DNA from: CBEULR01 sp965544035
Lineage (GTDB): Bacteria > Bacillota > Desulfotomaculia > Desulfotomaculales > Desulforudaceae
Assembly: GCA_965544035.1 (NCBI GenBank)
Contig: CBEULR010000005.1
Coordinates: 1 to 64,000 of the forward strand
Length of the DNA: 64,000 nt
Direction: 5' to 3'
Part shown: piece by piece, positions 51,921 to 60,867 of the stretch
Layout of the letters: each line of letters opens with the position of its first letter
Position numbering within the stretch: the first letter of the stretch is position 1
Program-made: the position numbers and the translations under genes
Notes under the pieces: model-generated
Database searches by the model: none
Told to the model about the DNA's origin: nothing
What the model saw: the letters and a program-made list of their open reading frames with translations, nothing else

Positions 51921-52606
51921 TTATTCTTTTTCTCCTCTTCAATTGCGCTGAGCAAGCTGTTTTCCGCGTTGGCTATGTGTTCACCGGCCAGGGCCGAGGC
52001 CAATTCCACATTGCGTTCCGAAATCGCATCCACAATTTTCTTGTGTTCCTCCAGGGCATGCTTGGTACGGCCCGGCTGAGCCAAGGTAGTCATACGGAAG
52101 CGCTGGATCTGTTCGTGCAGGTTTAGAACGATCGCCTTCAACCGTTTGTTGCGGCTGGCTTTATAAATGATTTCGTGAAACTCGGTATCGTACCTCACTA
52201 TCGCCTCGAGGTCGTTGTCCACCACTTCCCCGATCTGTACTACCGACCGCTCCAGTTTATCCAATTCCTCATCGGTAATCCGCTCGGCCGCCAGCCCGGC
52301 GGCAAGTGACTCCAGTGCGGCCCGCACCTCAAATACTTCGGTAATGTCCTTGTAGGTAATTCCGGCCACATAGGCCCCCTTACGGGGGATCATGACTACG
52401 AAACCTTCCAGCTCCAGCTTACGAATCGCCTCGCGGACCGGTGTGCGGCTGACCCCCAATTCCTCGGCCAACTGCAATTCCATTAAGCGTTCGCCGGGTT
52501 TGAGGATGCCCTGAATAATCGCCTCACGCAGGGATTCAAAGACAACCTCCCGCAGCGGCTTGTAGCTATCAAGCCTGACCGGCAACAAACGCCTTGTCTC
52601 TTCCAT
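51917..52606 (-). CDS. GntR-family (FadR/FCD) transcriptional regulator
   Basis: A 229-residue regulator with a winged helix-turn-helix (LREVVFESLREAIIQGILKP, then RLMELQLAEELGVSRTPVREAIRKLE) and a C-terminal FCD metal/ligand-binding helical domain (about 95-220). Its ligand is unknown. It lies between ispE and the MobA-like gene and is coupled to the latter by a 4-base overlap. Confidence 0.92.
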   Translation of the reverse strand: MEETRRLLPVRLDSYKPLREVVFESLREAIIQGILKPGERLMELQLAEELGVSRTPVREAIRKLELEGFVVMIPRKGAYVAGITYKDITEVFEVRAALESLAAGLAAERITDEELDKLERSVVQIGEVVDNDLEAIVRYDTEFHEIIYKASRNKRLKAIVLNLHEQIQRFRMTTLAQPGRTKHALEEHKKIVDAISERNVELASALAGEHIANAENSLLSAIEEEKKNK

Positions 52607-52668
52607 TTAGAGCACCCTCTCTCGGTTAATTAGAATTATTTTACCGTTTCACTGGACAACCGGCAACG

Positions 52669-53523
52669 CTAAAATCCCACCGTACTTGTCACCCAGACCC
52701 CGACTTCGGGGTTTTGCAGCCTTGAGGCCACTATTCCCGCTTCCTCCAAAGAACGGGTCAAACCGAAGATCGTGGGACCGCTGCCGGCCAACAGCGCCCC
52801 GGCAGCACCGGCTTCCTTAAGCCGTTCTTTTAGTTCGGGAAGCTCGGGATACATGGAAAAAACGGCCGCTTCCAGATCGTTGTGCAGACCATGCGCCACC
52901 GCCTCGAAATCGCCCTCCTTCAATCCCTGAAGCAGGGAGGTCGCGTCGGACGATGCCGCCGGTACCGGCAGTTCATCAAAACGCCGATACACCGCCGCCG
53001 TGCTGACCCCGTAGTGCGGTTTCACCAGCACCACCCCCATCGGCGGTGCCGGGGGAAGCGGTTCCAGAATCTCGCCGCGACCACGGGCCAGTGCCGTGCC
53101 GCCAAGCAGGCAGAACGGCACGTCCGAACCGAGCCGGGCTCCGAATTCCATAAGTTTATCCATGGTGAACCCCAAACCCCACAGACCGTTCAACCCATAC
53201 AGGGCTGCGGCGGCGTCGGCCGAACCGCCCCCAAGCCCGGCCGCAACCGGAATGCGCTTGATCAGCCTGATCCGTGCCCCCCAGCGGCAGCCCGAACGGC
53301 GGCGCAGTAGATCGGCCGCCTGTACAATCAAATTGTCCGGACCGGTAGGGATTTCGGAGCTGTCGGTGGTCAGAGTCACATCATGCTCCGCGATGACAAA
53401 TTCGAGCCGATCGTGCAACTCCAGCGTCTGCATAACCGATTCCAGATCGTGGTACCCGTCCGCTCGTCTGCCCCGGACGGAGAGTGTGAAGTTTATTTTG
53501 GCAAAAGCCTTGACGGCCAGCAT
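52669..53523 (-). CDS. ispE: 4-diphosphocytidyl-2-C-methyl-D-erythritol kinase
   Basis: GHMP kinase of the non-mevalonate isoprenoid pathway. KAFAKINFTLSVRGRRADGYHD (about 5-26), the ATP loop PVAAGLGGGSADAAAAL (about 92-108) and GALLAGSGPTIFGL are conserved; 284 residues is normal. The position upstream of regulator genes and spoVG matches the Bacillus chromosome order. Confidence 0.96.
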   Translation of the reverse strand: MLAVKAFAKINFTLSVRGRRADGYHDLESVMQTLELHDRLEFVIAEHDVTLTTDSSEIPTGPDNLIVQAADLLRRRSGCRWGARIRLIKRIPVAAGLGGGSADAAAALYGLNGLWGLGFTMDKLMEFGARLGSDVPFCLLGGTALARGRGEILEPLPPAPPMGVVLVKPHYGVSTAAVYRRFDELPVPAASSDATSLLQGLKEGDFEAVAHGLHNDLEAAVFSMYPELPELKERLKEAGAAGALLAGSGPTIFGLTRSLEEAGIVASRLQNPEVGVWVTSTVGF

Positions 53524-53629
53524 TGACTTCCCTCCCCCGTCCTTCTAAAATTGTACCTCAGTATAAATAATCCTGCCTTCTCGTAGTTATAAAACACACC
53601 GGAGCATTATCTGCCGGGGAGGGTTGGAT

Positions 53630-54343
53630 TTGGGCATAGAGCTGACCGTCAGTCTGCTGGCCGGCCTTTGCACACTTCTCGGAGCAGCGTTTGCGCTATT
53701 GATCGGAAGACCGGGAAACAAAACGCTGGCCGCCTTTCTCGGTCTGGCCGCCGGGGTGATGGCGGGCGTTGTCGTATGGGATCTGATTCCCGCCGCCCTC
53801 ACCCAGGGCCGCGGGGAAACGGTGGTCCTCGGCTTCGCCGCGGGAGTGGCCGTGGTCGCCCTGCTTGACCAGCAGATATCCCGCATTTTCGGCCCCGCCC
53901 AGCACGGTTTTCTGAAGACGGGCATCCTGGTGGCGCTGGGAATCGCCCTCCACGATCTGCCCGAGGGTATGGCCATCGCCGCCGGGTTCGTCAGCTATAC
54001 CAATCTGGGCCTTCTGATGGCGCTGACCATCGGCCTGCACAACCTGCCCGAGGGGATAGCCATAGCCGTCCCTCTGCGTGCGGCAGGGGTCTCTCCGGCC
54101 CGGGTAATGCTTTTGAACGGACTGGTCAGCCTCATTACCCCGGTCGGGACGCTGGCCGGTCTGGCCCTGGCACGCAGTGGTCTGCTTCCGATCTCCATCC
54201 TCTCCGCCGCAGCCGCCGGCGCCATGTCTTACATTGTGATTCTCGAACTGCTTCCCCGCGCGTTGCAGGAGAGTGTGCGTTTTTCCACCGGAGGCATCAT
54301 CACCGGGCTCCTCATCGTCATTATCCTCAGTTCACTTCTTTAA
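53630..54343 (+). CDS. ZIP-family metal transporter
   Basis: A 237-residue ZupT-like membrane protein with about eight helices. The metal-binding motifs HDLPEGMAIAAGF and HNLPEGIAIAVPL occupy helices 4 and 5. It should import divalent metals such as zinc or iron. TTG at 53630 has GGAGG 7 bases upstream, better than the TTG at 53624. It is convergent with the YdcZ gene, overlapping it by 12 bases. Confidence 0.9.
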   Translation: MGIELTVSLLAGLCTLLGAAFALLIGRPGNKTLAAFLGLAAGVMAGVVVWDLIPAALTQGRGETVVLGFAAGVAVVALLDQQISRIFGPAQHGFLKTGILVALGIALHDLPEGMAIAAGFVSYTNLGLLMALTIGLHNLPEGIAIAVPLRAAGVSPARVMLLNGLVSLITPVGTLAGLALARSGLLPISILSAAAAGAMSYIVILELLPRALQESVRFSTGGIITGLLIVIILSSLL

Positions 54344-54787
54344 AATCAGGAAGGCCCCGCCCGCCATCAGGAACACCCCGGCCACTCGGTACCAGGTAAA
54401 GGGAATGGTCTTCAGGCCGAAGAGACCCAGGTGGTCAATGACGGCCGCCGTCAGCACCTGTCCGAGAATAATCGCGGTCGTGGCCGGGGCCACCCCCACC
54501 TGCGGGATACTCCGCACCACCAAATAGACGATCAACACACCCAGAATTCCGCCGAGATACAGGTACCACGGGGCCTCGGCATACCGGGCGAAGCTACCCT
54601 CGCCCAAACCGAAACCGAAAAGCAACACAGCCACCAGCACCATACCGACGACCTGAACCACAAAGGTAGCTTCCAATAAGCCGATGATTTTGGACAGCCC
54701 GGAGTTGATCGAACCCTGAAAGGCCATGGCGATGCCGGAAACGGCGGCAATGATGTACGGAATGAGTTTGATAATCAAGAACCCCAT
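54332..54787 (-). CDS. DMT-family transporter of the YdcZ (DUF606) type
   Basis: A 151-residue protein with five hydrophobic helices (for example IPYIIAAVSGIAMAFQGSIN at the start and YLYLGGILGVLIVYLVV). It matches the half-size drug/metabolite transporter family YdcZ, which often works as a pair; no partner is adjacent. Substrate unknown. Confidence 0.87.
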   Translation of the reverse strand: MGFLIIKLIPYIIAAVSGIAMAFQGSINSGLSKIIGLLEATFVVQVVGMVLVAVLLFGFGLGEGSFARYAEAPWYLYLGGILGVLIVYLVVRSIPQVGVAPATTAIILGQVLTAAVIDHLGLFGLKTIPFTWYRVAGVFLMAGGAFLILKK

Positions 54788-54904
54788 CCTTCCCTGCCCG
54801 GATCACATTTATTGTTTCCGGCATTTTACCGATAATACCGCCCGGGCGCCGTTCCCTGACAACGACCCCGGTCCGTGCATATGCTGGATAACGGAGGTGA
54901 TCAG

Positions 54905-55432
54905 ATGAGTGTCGTTAATCTGGCCGTTTCCGCGCACGGCTATGGAGACGAGGGGGCCTTCGACCATCGCGCCTCGCGGACCGGCTACACCGTGCTTAAA
55001 CCGACCACCGGCAAGGAACTGCTGAGGATGCTTTCGGGACGCGGCCCGATCAAAAACCTGAAGATTTTCAGCCATTCTTATCCGCGCGGAGTAATCCTGT
55101 CCAACTGGAGCGGGTTTTATTACTCACCCGGTCCCAGCGACAACGAGCTGGCCGCCTATCTGGACGATCTGCGCGCCGAAATCCGGGCCGGGCGCATTCA
55201 CTTTGCGAGCGGTTCGGTGGTCGCCATGTACGGCTGCAACCTGGCGAACGAAGATTATGCCCGCAAGTTTTCCGAGGTGACCGGGGGAACGGTGGTCGCC
55301 GCCCGGGCCGGGGTGCATCCGCAAATCGCCGGTGGGCGGGAGACCGGCGTGTTCATCTCGGCCGACCGCTGGCAGAAGTTTGTCGCCGGCCGTTTTGCCG
55401 GTGACCTCGGCAGACACTACCGGGGCTGGTGA
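54905..55432 (+). CDS. Caspase-fold-like (DUF4347-like) protein
   Basis: A 175-residue protein of alternating alpha/beta pattern. KNLKIFSHSYPRGVIL carries a histidine after a hydrophobic strand, and VVAMYGCNLANEDYARKFSEV carries a cysteine after the next core strand, followed by TGGTVVAARAG. This order (His block, then YGCN block) resembles DUF4347 and clan CD cysteine peptidases. ATG at 54905 has GGAGG 7 bases upstream. It has no signal peptide, stands alone and ends near a terminator. Peptidase activity is a suggestion from the motif pattern only. Confidence 0.6.
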   Translation: MSVVNLAVSAHGYGDEGAFDHRASRTGYTVLKPTTGKELLRMLSGRGPIKNLKIFSHSYPRGVILSNWSGFYYSPGPSDNELAAYLDDLRAEIRAGRIHFASGSVVAMYGCNLANEDYARKFSEVTGGTVVAARAGVHPQIAGGRETGVFISADRWQKFVAGRFAGDLGRHYRGW

Positions 55433-55520
55433 GAAGCAGAGTAGTGAGTAGTGAGCATCCAGTATCTAGCAGCTGTGCTCGGGGATTACCGGAACAAACA
55501 GTTGGAGTATGGAAAGCATA

Positions 55521-55557
55521 CAAAAATAGGCTGCCACATAACGGCAGCCTATTTTTG
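55521..55557. terminator. Bidirectional terminator between convergent genes
   Basis: Perfect 15-bp stem CAAAAATAGGCTGCC with its complement and a 7-base loop; A and T runs make it work on both strands. Confidence 0.93.
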
Positions 55558-55567
55558 TTCGGTTGGG

Positions 55568-57184
55568 TTAAACGGGGATGTTGATCACCTGGCCGATTTG
55601 CAGTCTATTCGGATCAACCCCGGGGTTGGCGGCCTGGATAGCGGCTACCGTCGTGCCGAATCTCCGGGCCAGCAAGAAGAAGGTGTCACCGGCCTGAATC
55701 GTATACTGCCGGCCTGTACCCGGCTTCTTCTCCTCCGGAACCTTCGGCTCGGGCTCCACGATAATGTCCTCGACGTCCTCCAAACAGATGATGACCTGCT
55801 GCTGCACGATTCTGGTCACCCGCGTATCGGTCCGGACTACAATGTTCAGGCCCACGTCGCGCTTCGATTCCAGATCGGCCGCCGCCCACTCCACGGTGCA
55901 CATCACATTCACCCGCGGATCCTCGTCTCCGACGCCTCTGATATCGGCGAAGGTGGTGAAGGGGATCTCCACCTCGAAGGCGTGTACCGGCTGGGTGGGT
56001 TTATCAGCCACATAGGTAACCTTAACGGTCACCACACCGCGGATGATCACCTTGTTGGCCAGCACTTCCTCCTCGATTATCTCGCACGAAACCACAAAGA
56101 CATCGAGTACCTTCTGGGCGTCCGGCTTCTGGTCGGGAATGCTTACGACATCCCGAATAGTCACCTGCCGCATCACTTCAGCCAGCACTTTATCAAGGAA
56201 GAGCGTAATCTGCTCAAACCGCTCGTTGCCGTCGATGTCCACCACAATAGTCTTGGTGATTTCCTTGGTTACCTGCGCCCTGATCTGCAGGACCACACTT
56301 ACGCCCACTTTACAGTGGCCCTTCACCCGGGCATCGGCATCCTCAATGGTCACCTGCACGTCGACCATCATCTCGGGACGGGCACCCTGGACGTGGACAA
56401 ACTCGGTGAACGGTATCTCCACGTGGGCGTGGTGCACCGGCTGGTCGCCCTCCCAGGTCTTTGCCACGTAGATAAGTTGCAGGGTGATGACGCCCTCAAC
56501 GATGACCTTATCGCGGATGACCTCCTTCTTGGTAATCCGGATGTCCTCGATGACGTCAAGAACCTTCTCGGGACAGGGCTTTACCCCCTCGAACATCTTT
56601 TTGATGTCCACCTGCTGACTGACTACCGCCTGCCGCTCGCCGAAGGCCACAACCTCTTCCAAGGTAATATCCCGGGTCACCGGATGCAGTTGCTGAGGCG
56701 CTTCCTCCAGAACATCGACCTCAACGGTTTCGGTGACTTTGACGAAAATCTTGACGATCACCACCACCACGATGACCCGTCGTTCCTTGTCGTTTTCATC
56801 AAGGTGAACCGCAACTTTCTCCACCGTCAGCTGGACCACAACGTCCTGTCCCGGCCGGGCTCCCGGAATATCGAAGGATTCGACAAACTTGACGTCCGCC
56901 CCCACATGGTGCACGGGCTGGCTTGGCTTGTCGGCCACATATGTCACCTGGATGTGTGCATTACCCTCGACGATCACCTTGTTGGGGATTATCCGAATCT
57001 CCTTGACCCGGGCCTGCGCACGTGCGGCCAGAACCTGTTCGGCCGGCGGTTTCTCACTCGGGATAATCACCCGGGCCCGTACGGCGGCCTGCTTGGTTTC
57101 TTCCCCGATCACCTGCCGCACACGGACTCGCTGGCATCTTACCCGCCCTGGAGCTGCAGCGGCCGGACCTTCTACTCCACCCAA
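55568..57184 (-). CDS. Triple SPOCS (DUF3794) protein with C-terminal LysM, SipL-like
   Basis: A 538-residue protein with three SPOCS (DUF3794) repeats (about 25-150, 165-300 and 315-450, each including a VIVEG..[11 protein letters not shown] strand pair). A Pro/Glu-rich linker and a terminal LysM domain follow ([20 protein letters not shown], ending [12 protein letters not shown]). The architecture resembles SipL/SpoVID-type spore morphogenetic proteins that anchor the coat at the spore surface. TTG at 57184 follows GGAGG by 8 bases. It is a close paralogue of the next gene upstream, which lacks LysM. Confidence 0.88.
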   Translation of the reverse strand: MGGVEGPAAAAPGRVRCQRVRVRQVIGEETKQAAVRARVIIPSEKPPAEQVLAARAQARVKEIRIIPNKVIVEGNAHIQVTYVADKPSQPVHHVGADVKFVESFDIPGARPGQDVVVQLTVEKVAVHLDENDKERRVIVVVVIVKIFVKVTETVEVDVLEEAPQQLHPVTRDITLEEVVAFGERQAVVSQQVDIKKMFEGVKPCPEKVLDVIEDIRITKKEVIRDKVIVEGVITLQLIYVAKTWEGDQPVHHAHVEIPFTEFVHVQGARPEMMVDVQVTIEDADARVKGHCKVGVSVVLQIRAQVTKEITKTIVVDIDGNERFEQITLFLDKVLAEVMRQVTIRDVVSIPDQKPDAQKVLDVFVVSCEIIEEEVLANKVIIRGVVTVKVTYVADKPTQPVHAFEVEIPFTTFADIRGVGDEDPRVNVMCTVEWAAADLESKRDVGLNIVVRTDTRVTRIVQQQVIICLEDVEDIIVEPEPKVPEEKKPGTGRQYTIQAGDTFFLLARRFGTTVAAIQAANPGVDPNRLQIGQVINIPV

Positions 57185-57190
57185 GAAAAA

Positions 57191-57240
57191 TTCCTCCTTT
57201 CGGCATTTTGCTATAATATATGCCGACAAGGAGGAAGTGT
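57191..57240 (-). promoter_or_regulatory. Palindromic sigma-K-like promoter of the SPOCS-LysM gene
   Basis: TTCCTCCTTTCGGCAT (57191-57206) and ATGCCGACAAGGAGGAA (57220-57236) form a near-perfect dyad. On the minus strand CATATATTA (57222-57214) matches CATANNNTA, with AC 16 bases upstream. The downstream arm also holds the ribosome site. Confidence 0.6.
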
Positions 57241-57295
57241 GAGAATCGACCGGCTACCCAGTCGAGCGATGGGAATTGTTTCCAATCAGGACATT

Positions 57296-58789
57296 CTAGA
57301 ATCTATGTTTCTTCTTGTCGTTGTTGTTGTCGTTATCGTCATCATCATCGTTATCGTCATCGTCATCGTCTTCCATGAGATCGCCGATGCCCAAACAGAC
57401 GACTACCTTCTGCTGCACTACCTTGGTGACCTTGACATCGACGCGGACCACCAGGTTCAAACCGATATCGCGCGCGTCTTCCAGCTCGGCCGTCTCGAAT
57501 TCCACCGTGCAGTCAACCATCGTCCGGACATCGTCCAGATCAGCATCAACACGCCGGAGATCAACAAAGGTGGTAAAGGGAACCTCCGCCTCAACGGCGT
57601 GTACGGGCTGGGTGGGTTTATCGGCCACATAGGTGACCTTCACCGTGACAATACCGCGGATGATCAGTTTGTTGGCCACGATCTCTTCCTCGGTGATCTC
57701 ACAGGCGACAATGAACACATCCAGGATCTTCTGGGCCGGCGGCTTCTGCGGCGGAATGGTGATGACATCCCTGACAACGACATCCTTGGTGACCTCTTTC
57801 AGAACCTTATCCAGGAAGAGGGTGATGGTATCGAACAGGTTGTTCGGCTTGATCTTGACGACTACCTTCTTCTCTTTTTCCTTCGTGACCTCGGCCTTGA
57901 TCTGGATCACAACCGCAATACCGACTTGGCAGTGACCCTTAACCCGTGCGCTGGCGTCCTCGATTTCCACGTTGAGGTCAACCATCATGTCCGGTTTGGC
58001 GCCCTTGACGTGCACGAACTCGGTGAAGGGGATCTCCACGTGCGCATGGTGTACCGGCTGGCTGCCCTCCCAGGTCTTCGCCACATAGATGATCTGCAGG
58101 GTGATTATGCCCTCCACGATCACCTTGTCCTTGATGACATCCTTCTTCGTAATCCGGATATCCGAGATCACGTCGAGGATTTTTTCGGGACAGGGCTTCA
58201 CCCCTTCAAACATCTTCTTGAAGTCCACCTGCTGGCTGACAACGACCTGCCGCTCCCCTGCGGCAATGACTTCCGAGAGCGTGATCGTCCTGGTGACCGG
58301 ATTGAGCTGCTTCGGGGCCTTCTTAAGGATATCGACTTCGACCGTTTCGGTGACCTTGACAAAGATTTTGACTACGATAACGACGACGATCACGCGGCGG
58401 GAATTGTCATTTTCATCAAGATGCACCTTCACCTTTTCGACCGTCAGTTTGACGACCACATCCTGATCGTCTTCGGCGCCCTCGATTTCAAACGACTCCA
58501 TAAACTTGACGTCGCCGCTCACGTGGTGCACGGGCTGACTGGGTTTATCAGCCACATAGGTCACCTGAACGTGCGCCCGACCCTCGACGACCACTCTGTC
58601 ATCAAAAATCCTGACGTCCTCGACCGCAGTCTGGGCATGGGCGTTGATCACTTGCTCTGCGGGGGGTTTCTCTTGCGGAATCACGATCCGGGCACGGACC
58701 GCAGCCTGTTTGGTGTCCTCACCAATTACCTGGCGTACACGAACGGTCTCGCATCGGACTTCATTATGCTGAATATCAATTTCGCCCAT
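57296..58789 (-). CDS. Triple SPOCS (DUF3794) protein with acidic Asp/Asn tail
   Basis: A 497-residue paralogue of the neighbouring SPOCS-LysM protein, alignable along the three SPOCS repeats (shared stretches such as [53 protein letters not shown]). In place of LysM it ends in a low-complexity run of Asp and Asn (about 25 residues) and KKKHRF. It is probably a spore-surface or coat-associated protein. ATG at 58789 has GGAGG 9 bases upstream within a palindromic promoter. The pair looks like a tandem duplication with domain loss or gain. Confidence 0.87.
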   Translation of the reverse strand: MGEIDIQHNEVRCETVRVRQVIGEDTKQAAVRARIVIPQEKPPAEQVINAHAQTAVEDVRIFDDRVVVEGRAHVQVTYVADKPSQPVHHVSGDVKFMESFEIEGAEDDQDVVVKLTVEKVKVHLDENDNSRRVIVVVIVVKIFVKVTETVEVDILKKAPKQLNPVTRTITLSEVIAAGERQVVVSQQVDFKKMFEGVKPCPEKILDVISDIRITKKDVIKDKVIVEGIITLQIIYVAKTWEGSQPVHHAHVEIPFTEFVHVKGAKPDMMVDLNVEIEDASARVKGHCQVGIAVVIQIKAEVTKEKEKKVVVKIKPNNLFDTITLFLDKVLKEVTKDVVVRDVITIPPQKPPAQKILDVFIVACEITEEEIVANKLIIRGIVTVKVTYVADKPTQPVHAVEAEVPFTTFVDLRRVDADLDDVRTMVDCTVEFETAELEDARDIGLNLVVRVDVKVTKVVQQKVVVCLGIGDLMEDDDDDDNDDDDDNDNNNDKKKHRF

Positions 58790-58795
58790 GAAAGA

Positions 58796-58848
58796 AATTC
58801 CTCCTTTCGGCATGATTACCATAATATATGCCGAAAAGGAGGAATTGT
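58796..58848 (-). promoter_or_regulatory. Palindromic sigma-K-like promoter of the second SPOCS gene
   Basis: AATTCCTCCTTTCGGCAT (58796-58813) and ATGCCGAAAAGGAGGAATT (58828-58846) form the same dyad as upstream of the paralogue. The minus strand carries CATATATTA (58830-58822) with AC 16 bases upstream. Confidence 0.6.
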
Positions 58849-58875
58849 GATTTCACCGGTTGACTAATTGTACGG

Positions 58876-59817
58876 TTATCCGGTAAACATCTGCACGAAA
58901 ATCTTACCGTAGGGGCTGCCCTGAACCACCCCGATACCGATATTGGTAAAGCTGCTATTCAGGATATTCGCGCGGTGCCCGGGCGAGTTCATCAGGTTCA
59001 CGTGGGCCCGGTCGACGGTCGGGGCTCCCGCCAGGTTTTCCCCGGCCGTCCGGTAGCTGATGCCGAACCGCTTCATCATATCAAAAGGTGAACCGTAGGT
59101 CGGAGACGTGTGGCTGAAGTAACCCAGATCGACCATGTCTTTGGCCTTCACCCGGGCCACCTTCACCAGTTCCGGATCGATCTTGTACGCCTTCAGACCA
59201 TACTTCGCCCGCTCCTGGTTGACCAGCTCGAACATCCTGGCCTCATCCGCATTCAGACTGATTCCGGGCGACGGCTGTGGCTGCGGCTGTGGCTTCGGAT
59301 CCGGCTGCGGCTGCGGCTGCGGCTGTGGCTTCGGATCCGGCTTCGGCTGCGGCTGCGGCTTGGGATCGGGCTTGGGCTGCGGAGCCGGCGCCTTGCAGTC
59401 GCCGCCGGTGAAAATGACCACCGCCCGGTTGTTCCGGAAGGCCACCCCGAACTGCTTGTACCCGGGCTGCAGAGCCGTCGCCTTGTATCCGGTAAGCGAT
59501 TTAGCCGCCCAATCCAGGTTGCCGGTGATTGCCGTGTTCGTCGCCAGCGGACTCTTGACTTCACCGTTCAGCATCAGTTTAACCAAACCGTTCACATCCA
59601 TGGAACAGGTGGCCGCCTGGCGCTGTGCCAGATCGCAAAGGGCAGGGTTAAGGCTTAGCGGGGCCAATCCGGCCTTTTCCCGGGCTTGATTGATCAGCTT
59701 GGCCAACTTGACGTCATCGTTTGTCGGTTCACCCGCGAAGGCAACCGGCACAAGGAACATTACACTTGCCACCAACACAACTAGAAGCGCCACTATTCTC
59801 TTGTCTACTTTTTGCAT
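58876..59817 (-). CDS. Secreted CAP-domain protein with Pro/Gln-rich linker
   Basis: A 313-residue protein. The N-terminal signal helix (RIVALLVVLVASVMFLVPVAFA) is followed by a degenerate CAP-like domain with two cysteines (about 30-140). A repeated KPDPKPQPQP linker of about 40 residues leads to a full C-terminal CAP (SCP/YkwD) domain with FELVNQERAKYGL, SHTSPTYGSPFDMMKRFG and MNSPGHRANILN. YkwD-type proteins are common in spore formers; their activity is unclear. ATG at 59817 has GGAGG 6 bases upstream. Confidence 0.9.
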   Translation of the reverse strand: MQKVDKRIVALLVVLVASVMFLVPVAFAGEPTNDDVKLAKLINQAREKAGLAPLSLNPALCDLAQRQAATCSMDVNGLVKLMLNGEVKSPLATNTAITGNLDWAAKSLTGYKATALQPGYKQFGVAFRNNRAVVIFTGGDCKAPAPQPKPDPKPQPQPKPDPKPQPQPQPQPDPKPQPQPQPSPGISLNADEARMFELVNQERAKYGLKAYKIDPELVKVARVKAKDMVDLGYFSHTSPTYGSPFDMMKRFGISYRTAGENLAGAPTVDRAHVNLMNSPGHRANILNSSFTNIGIGVVQGSPYGKIFVQMFTG

Positions 59818-59998
59818 GAACACCCTCCTTCTTCCTGACTTGGTCTTGTCCATCCAAAGTGTAAACTAAATGACCAATTCAGGCAAACCCCGCTATCGTT
59901 GCTGTAGTTTGGTTCATATTGCTCATTATTCCTATAAGGTGACATGACGGCAACATGTTCATTAATTAGGTTATATGCCACAATATGGTTTGTTTTGG

Positions 59999-60286
59999 TC
60001 ATGGGCGTTCAATGCTGGCTTTTATGTCTAATTGCTCAAGTAATTCAATCGCCTTATTGGCGGCAGCACCCCACACAACGATCTCAACCAGGCCGGCCGC
60101 CGTCAGCTTCTGCAAGAACCTTAAGGGGGTGGTCTGTTCCTTTTTTTCCCCTGCATCCTCCAGGGCCGCCATAAACCCATTATTGTGACCCAGGGTCACC
60201 CCTTGATTGTAGCCCTGCGTGTAGCCGTCCTCGAAACCGATACTGTATCCCTGGTTGTAGCCCAACTCCCAGTCACGACTTCCCAT
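59999..60286 (-). CDS. Small protein with Gly-Tyr (GYxxG) repeats
   Basis: A 95-residue protein of unknown family. The first 40 residues repeat a Gly-aromatic pattern every four residues (GYNQGYSIGFEDGYTQGYNQ and onward). The second half is a plain helical segment (LQKLTAAGLVEIVVWGAAAN). GGAGG lies 7 bases before the ATG, which supports expression. The repeat type recalls glycine/tyrosine-rich spore-coat proteins, but this is only a resemblance; the location next to sporulation genes is the main hint. Confidence 0.65.
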   Translation of the reverse strand: MGSRDWELGYNQGYSIGFEDGYTQGYNQGVTLGHNNGFMAALEDAGEKKEQTTPLRFLQKLTAAGLVEIVVWGAAANKAIELLEQLDIKASIERP

Positions 60287-60370
60287 TTATTCTCCTCCCA
60301 GGCTCTATCTTCTATCTAAAAGAAGGGAGAGAAGGGAATGAGCACTTTACACAAGTGTCATTCCCCACGG

Positions 60371-60763
60371 TTACCCCTTACCAACAGCGGGCTTGTAGAT
60401 CACTACACCCAGACCGTCGGTCACAACCAGGGACTGTGCTCCCTGGTCAACGCTGTCCACGAAGCAGGTTAGAATAAACATCTTTTTTGCGCCGTAAGCC
60501 TTTTTGAACCGCCACAGCGTCACTTCATCCAGACCCGAGATAGTGGTGATCGGTTCATCTCCGCTAAACAGCCTGAGTGCATAGGTTCCGGTATCATCAG
60601 GCTCAAAATTTACCTGCACGGCCGCTTCTCCGCCCGGTTGTACAAAAAGCGCAACACGCCGGGCCAGGCGTTCGGCCTCGGCCAAAGCCCGATCCCTCTC
60701 CTTGAAGCGGGCGCCGATCACCGGAACATCGTTGATCAAATCCAGCACGATTTCGTCCGACAT
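60371..60763 (-). CDS. Hypothetical protein
   Basis: A 130-residue soluble protein without a recognised family. It starts MSDEIVLDLINDVPVIGARF, has a helical segment (ERDRALAEAERLARRVALFV) and a beta-rich C-terminal half (AVQVNFEPDDTGTYALRLFS; SLVVTDGLGVVIY). ATG at 60763 has GGGAGGG upstream; GTG two codons earlier is possible. It lies between the Gly-Tyr protein and yabG on the same strand. Confidence 0.65.
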   Translation of the reverse strand: MSDEIVLDLINDVPVIGARFKERDRALAEAERLARRVALFVQPGGEAAVQVNFEPDDTGTYALRLFSGDEPITTISGLDEVTLWRFKKAYGAKKMFILTCFVDSVDQGAQSLVVTDGLGVVIYKPAVGKG

Positions 60764-60867
60764 AGGCACCCTCCCTTTTTTGCCTATTATATGAAGGCAG
60801 AAGGCCGGGTGTTAGTTTATTATGGGTAGATAGGAATGAGTTACCAAAACTAGTGCCAAGTTTGGCT

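Noticed and set aside
55451..58867. A 1138-codon open frame on the plus strand
   Set aside because: It is antisense to both SPOCS genes, rich in His/Asp/Leu from the complement of their repeats, has no ribosome site and matches no family.
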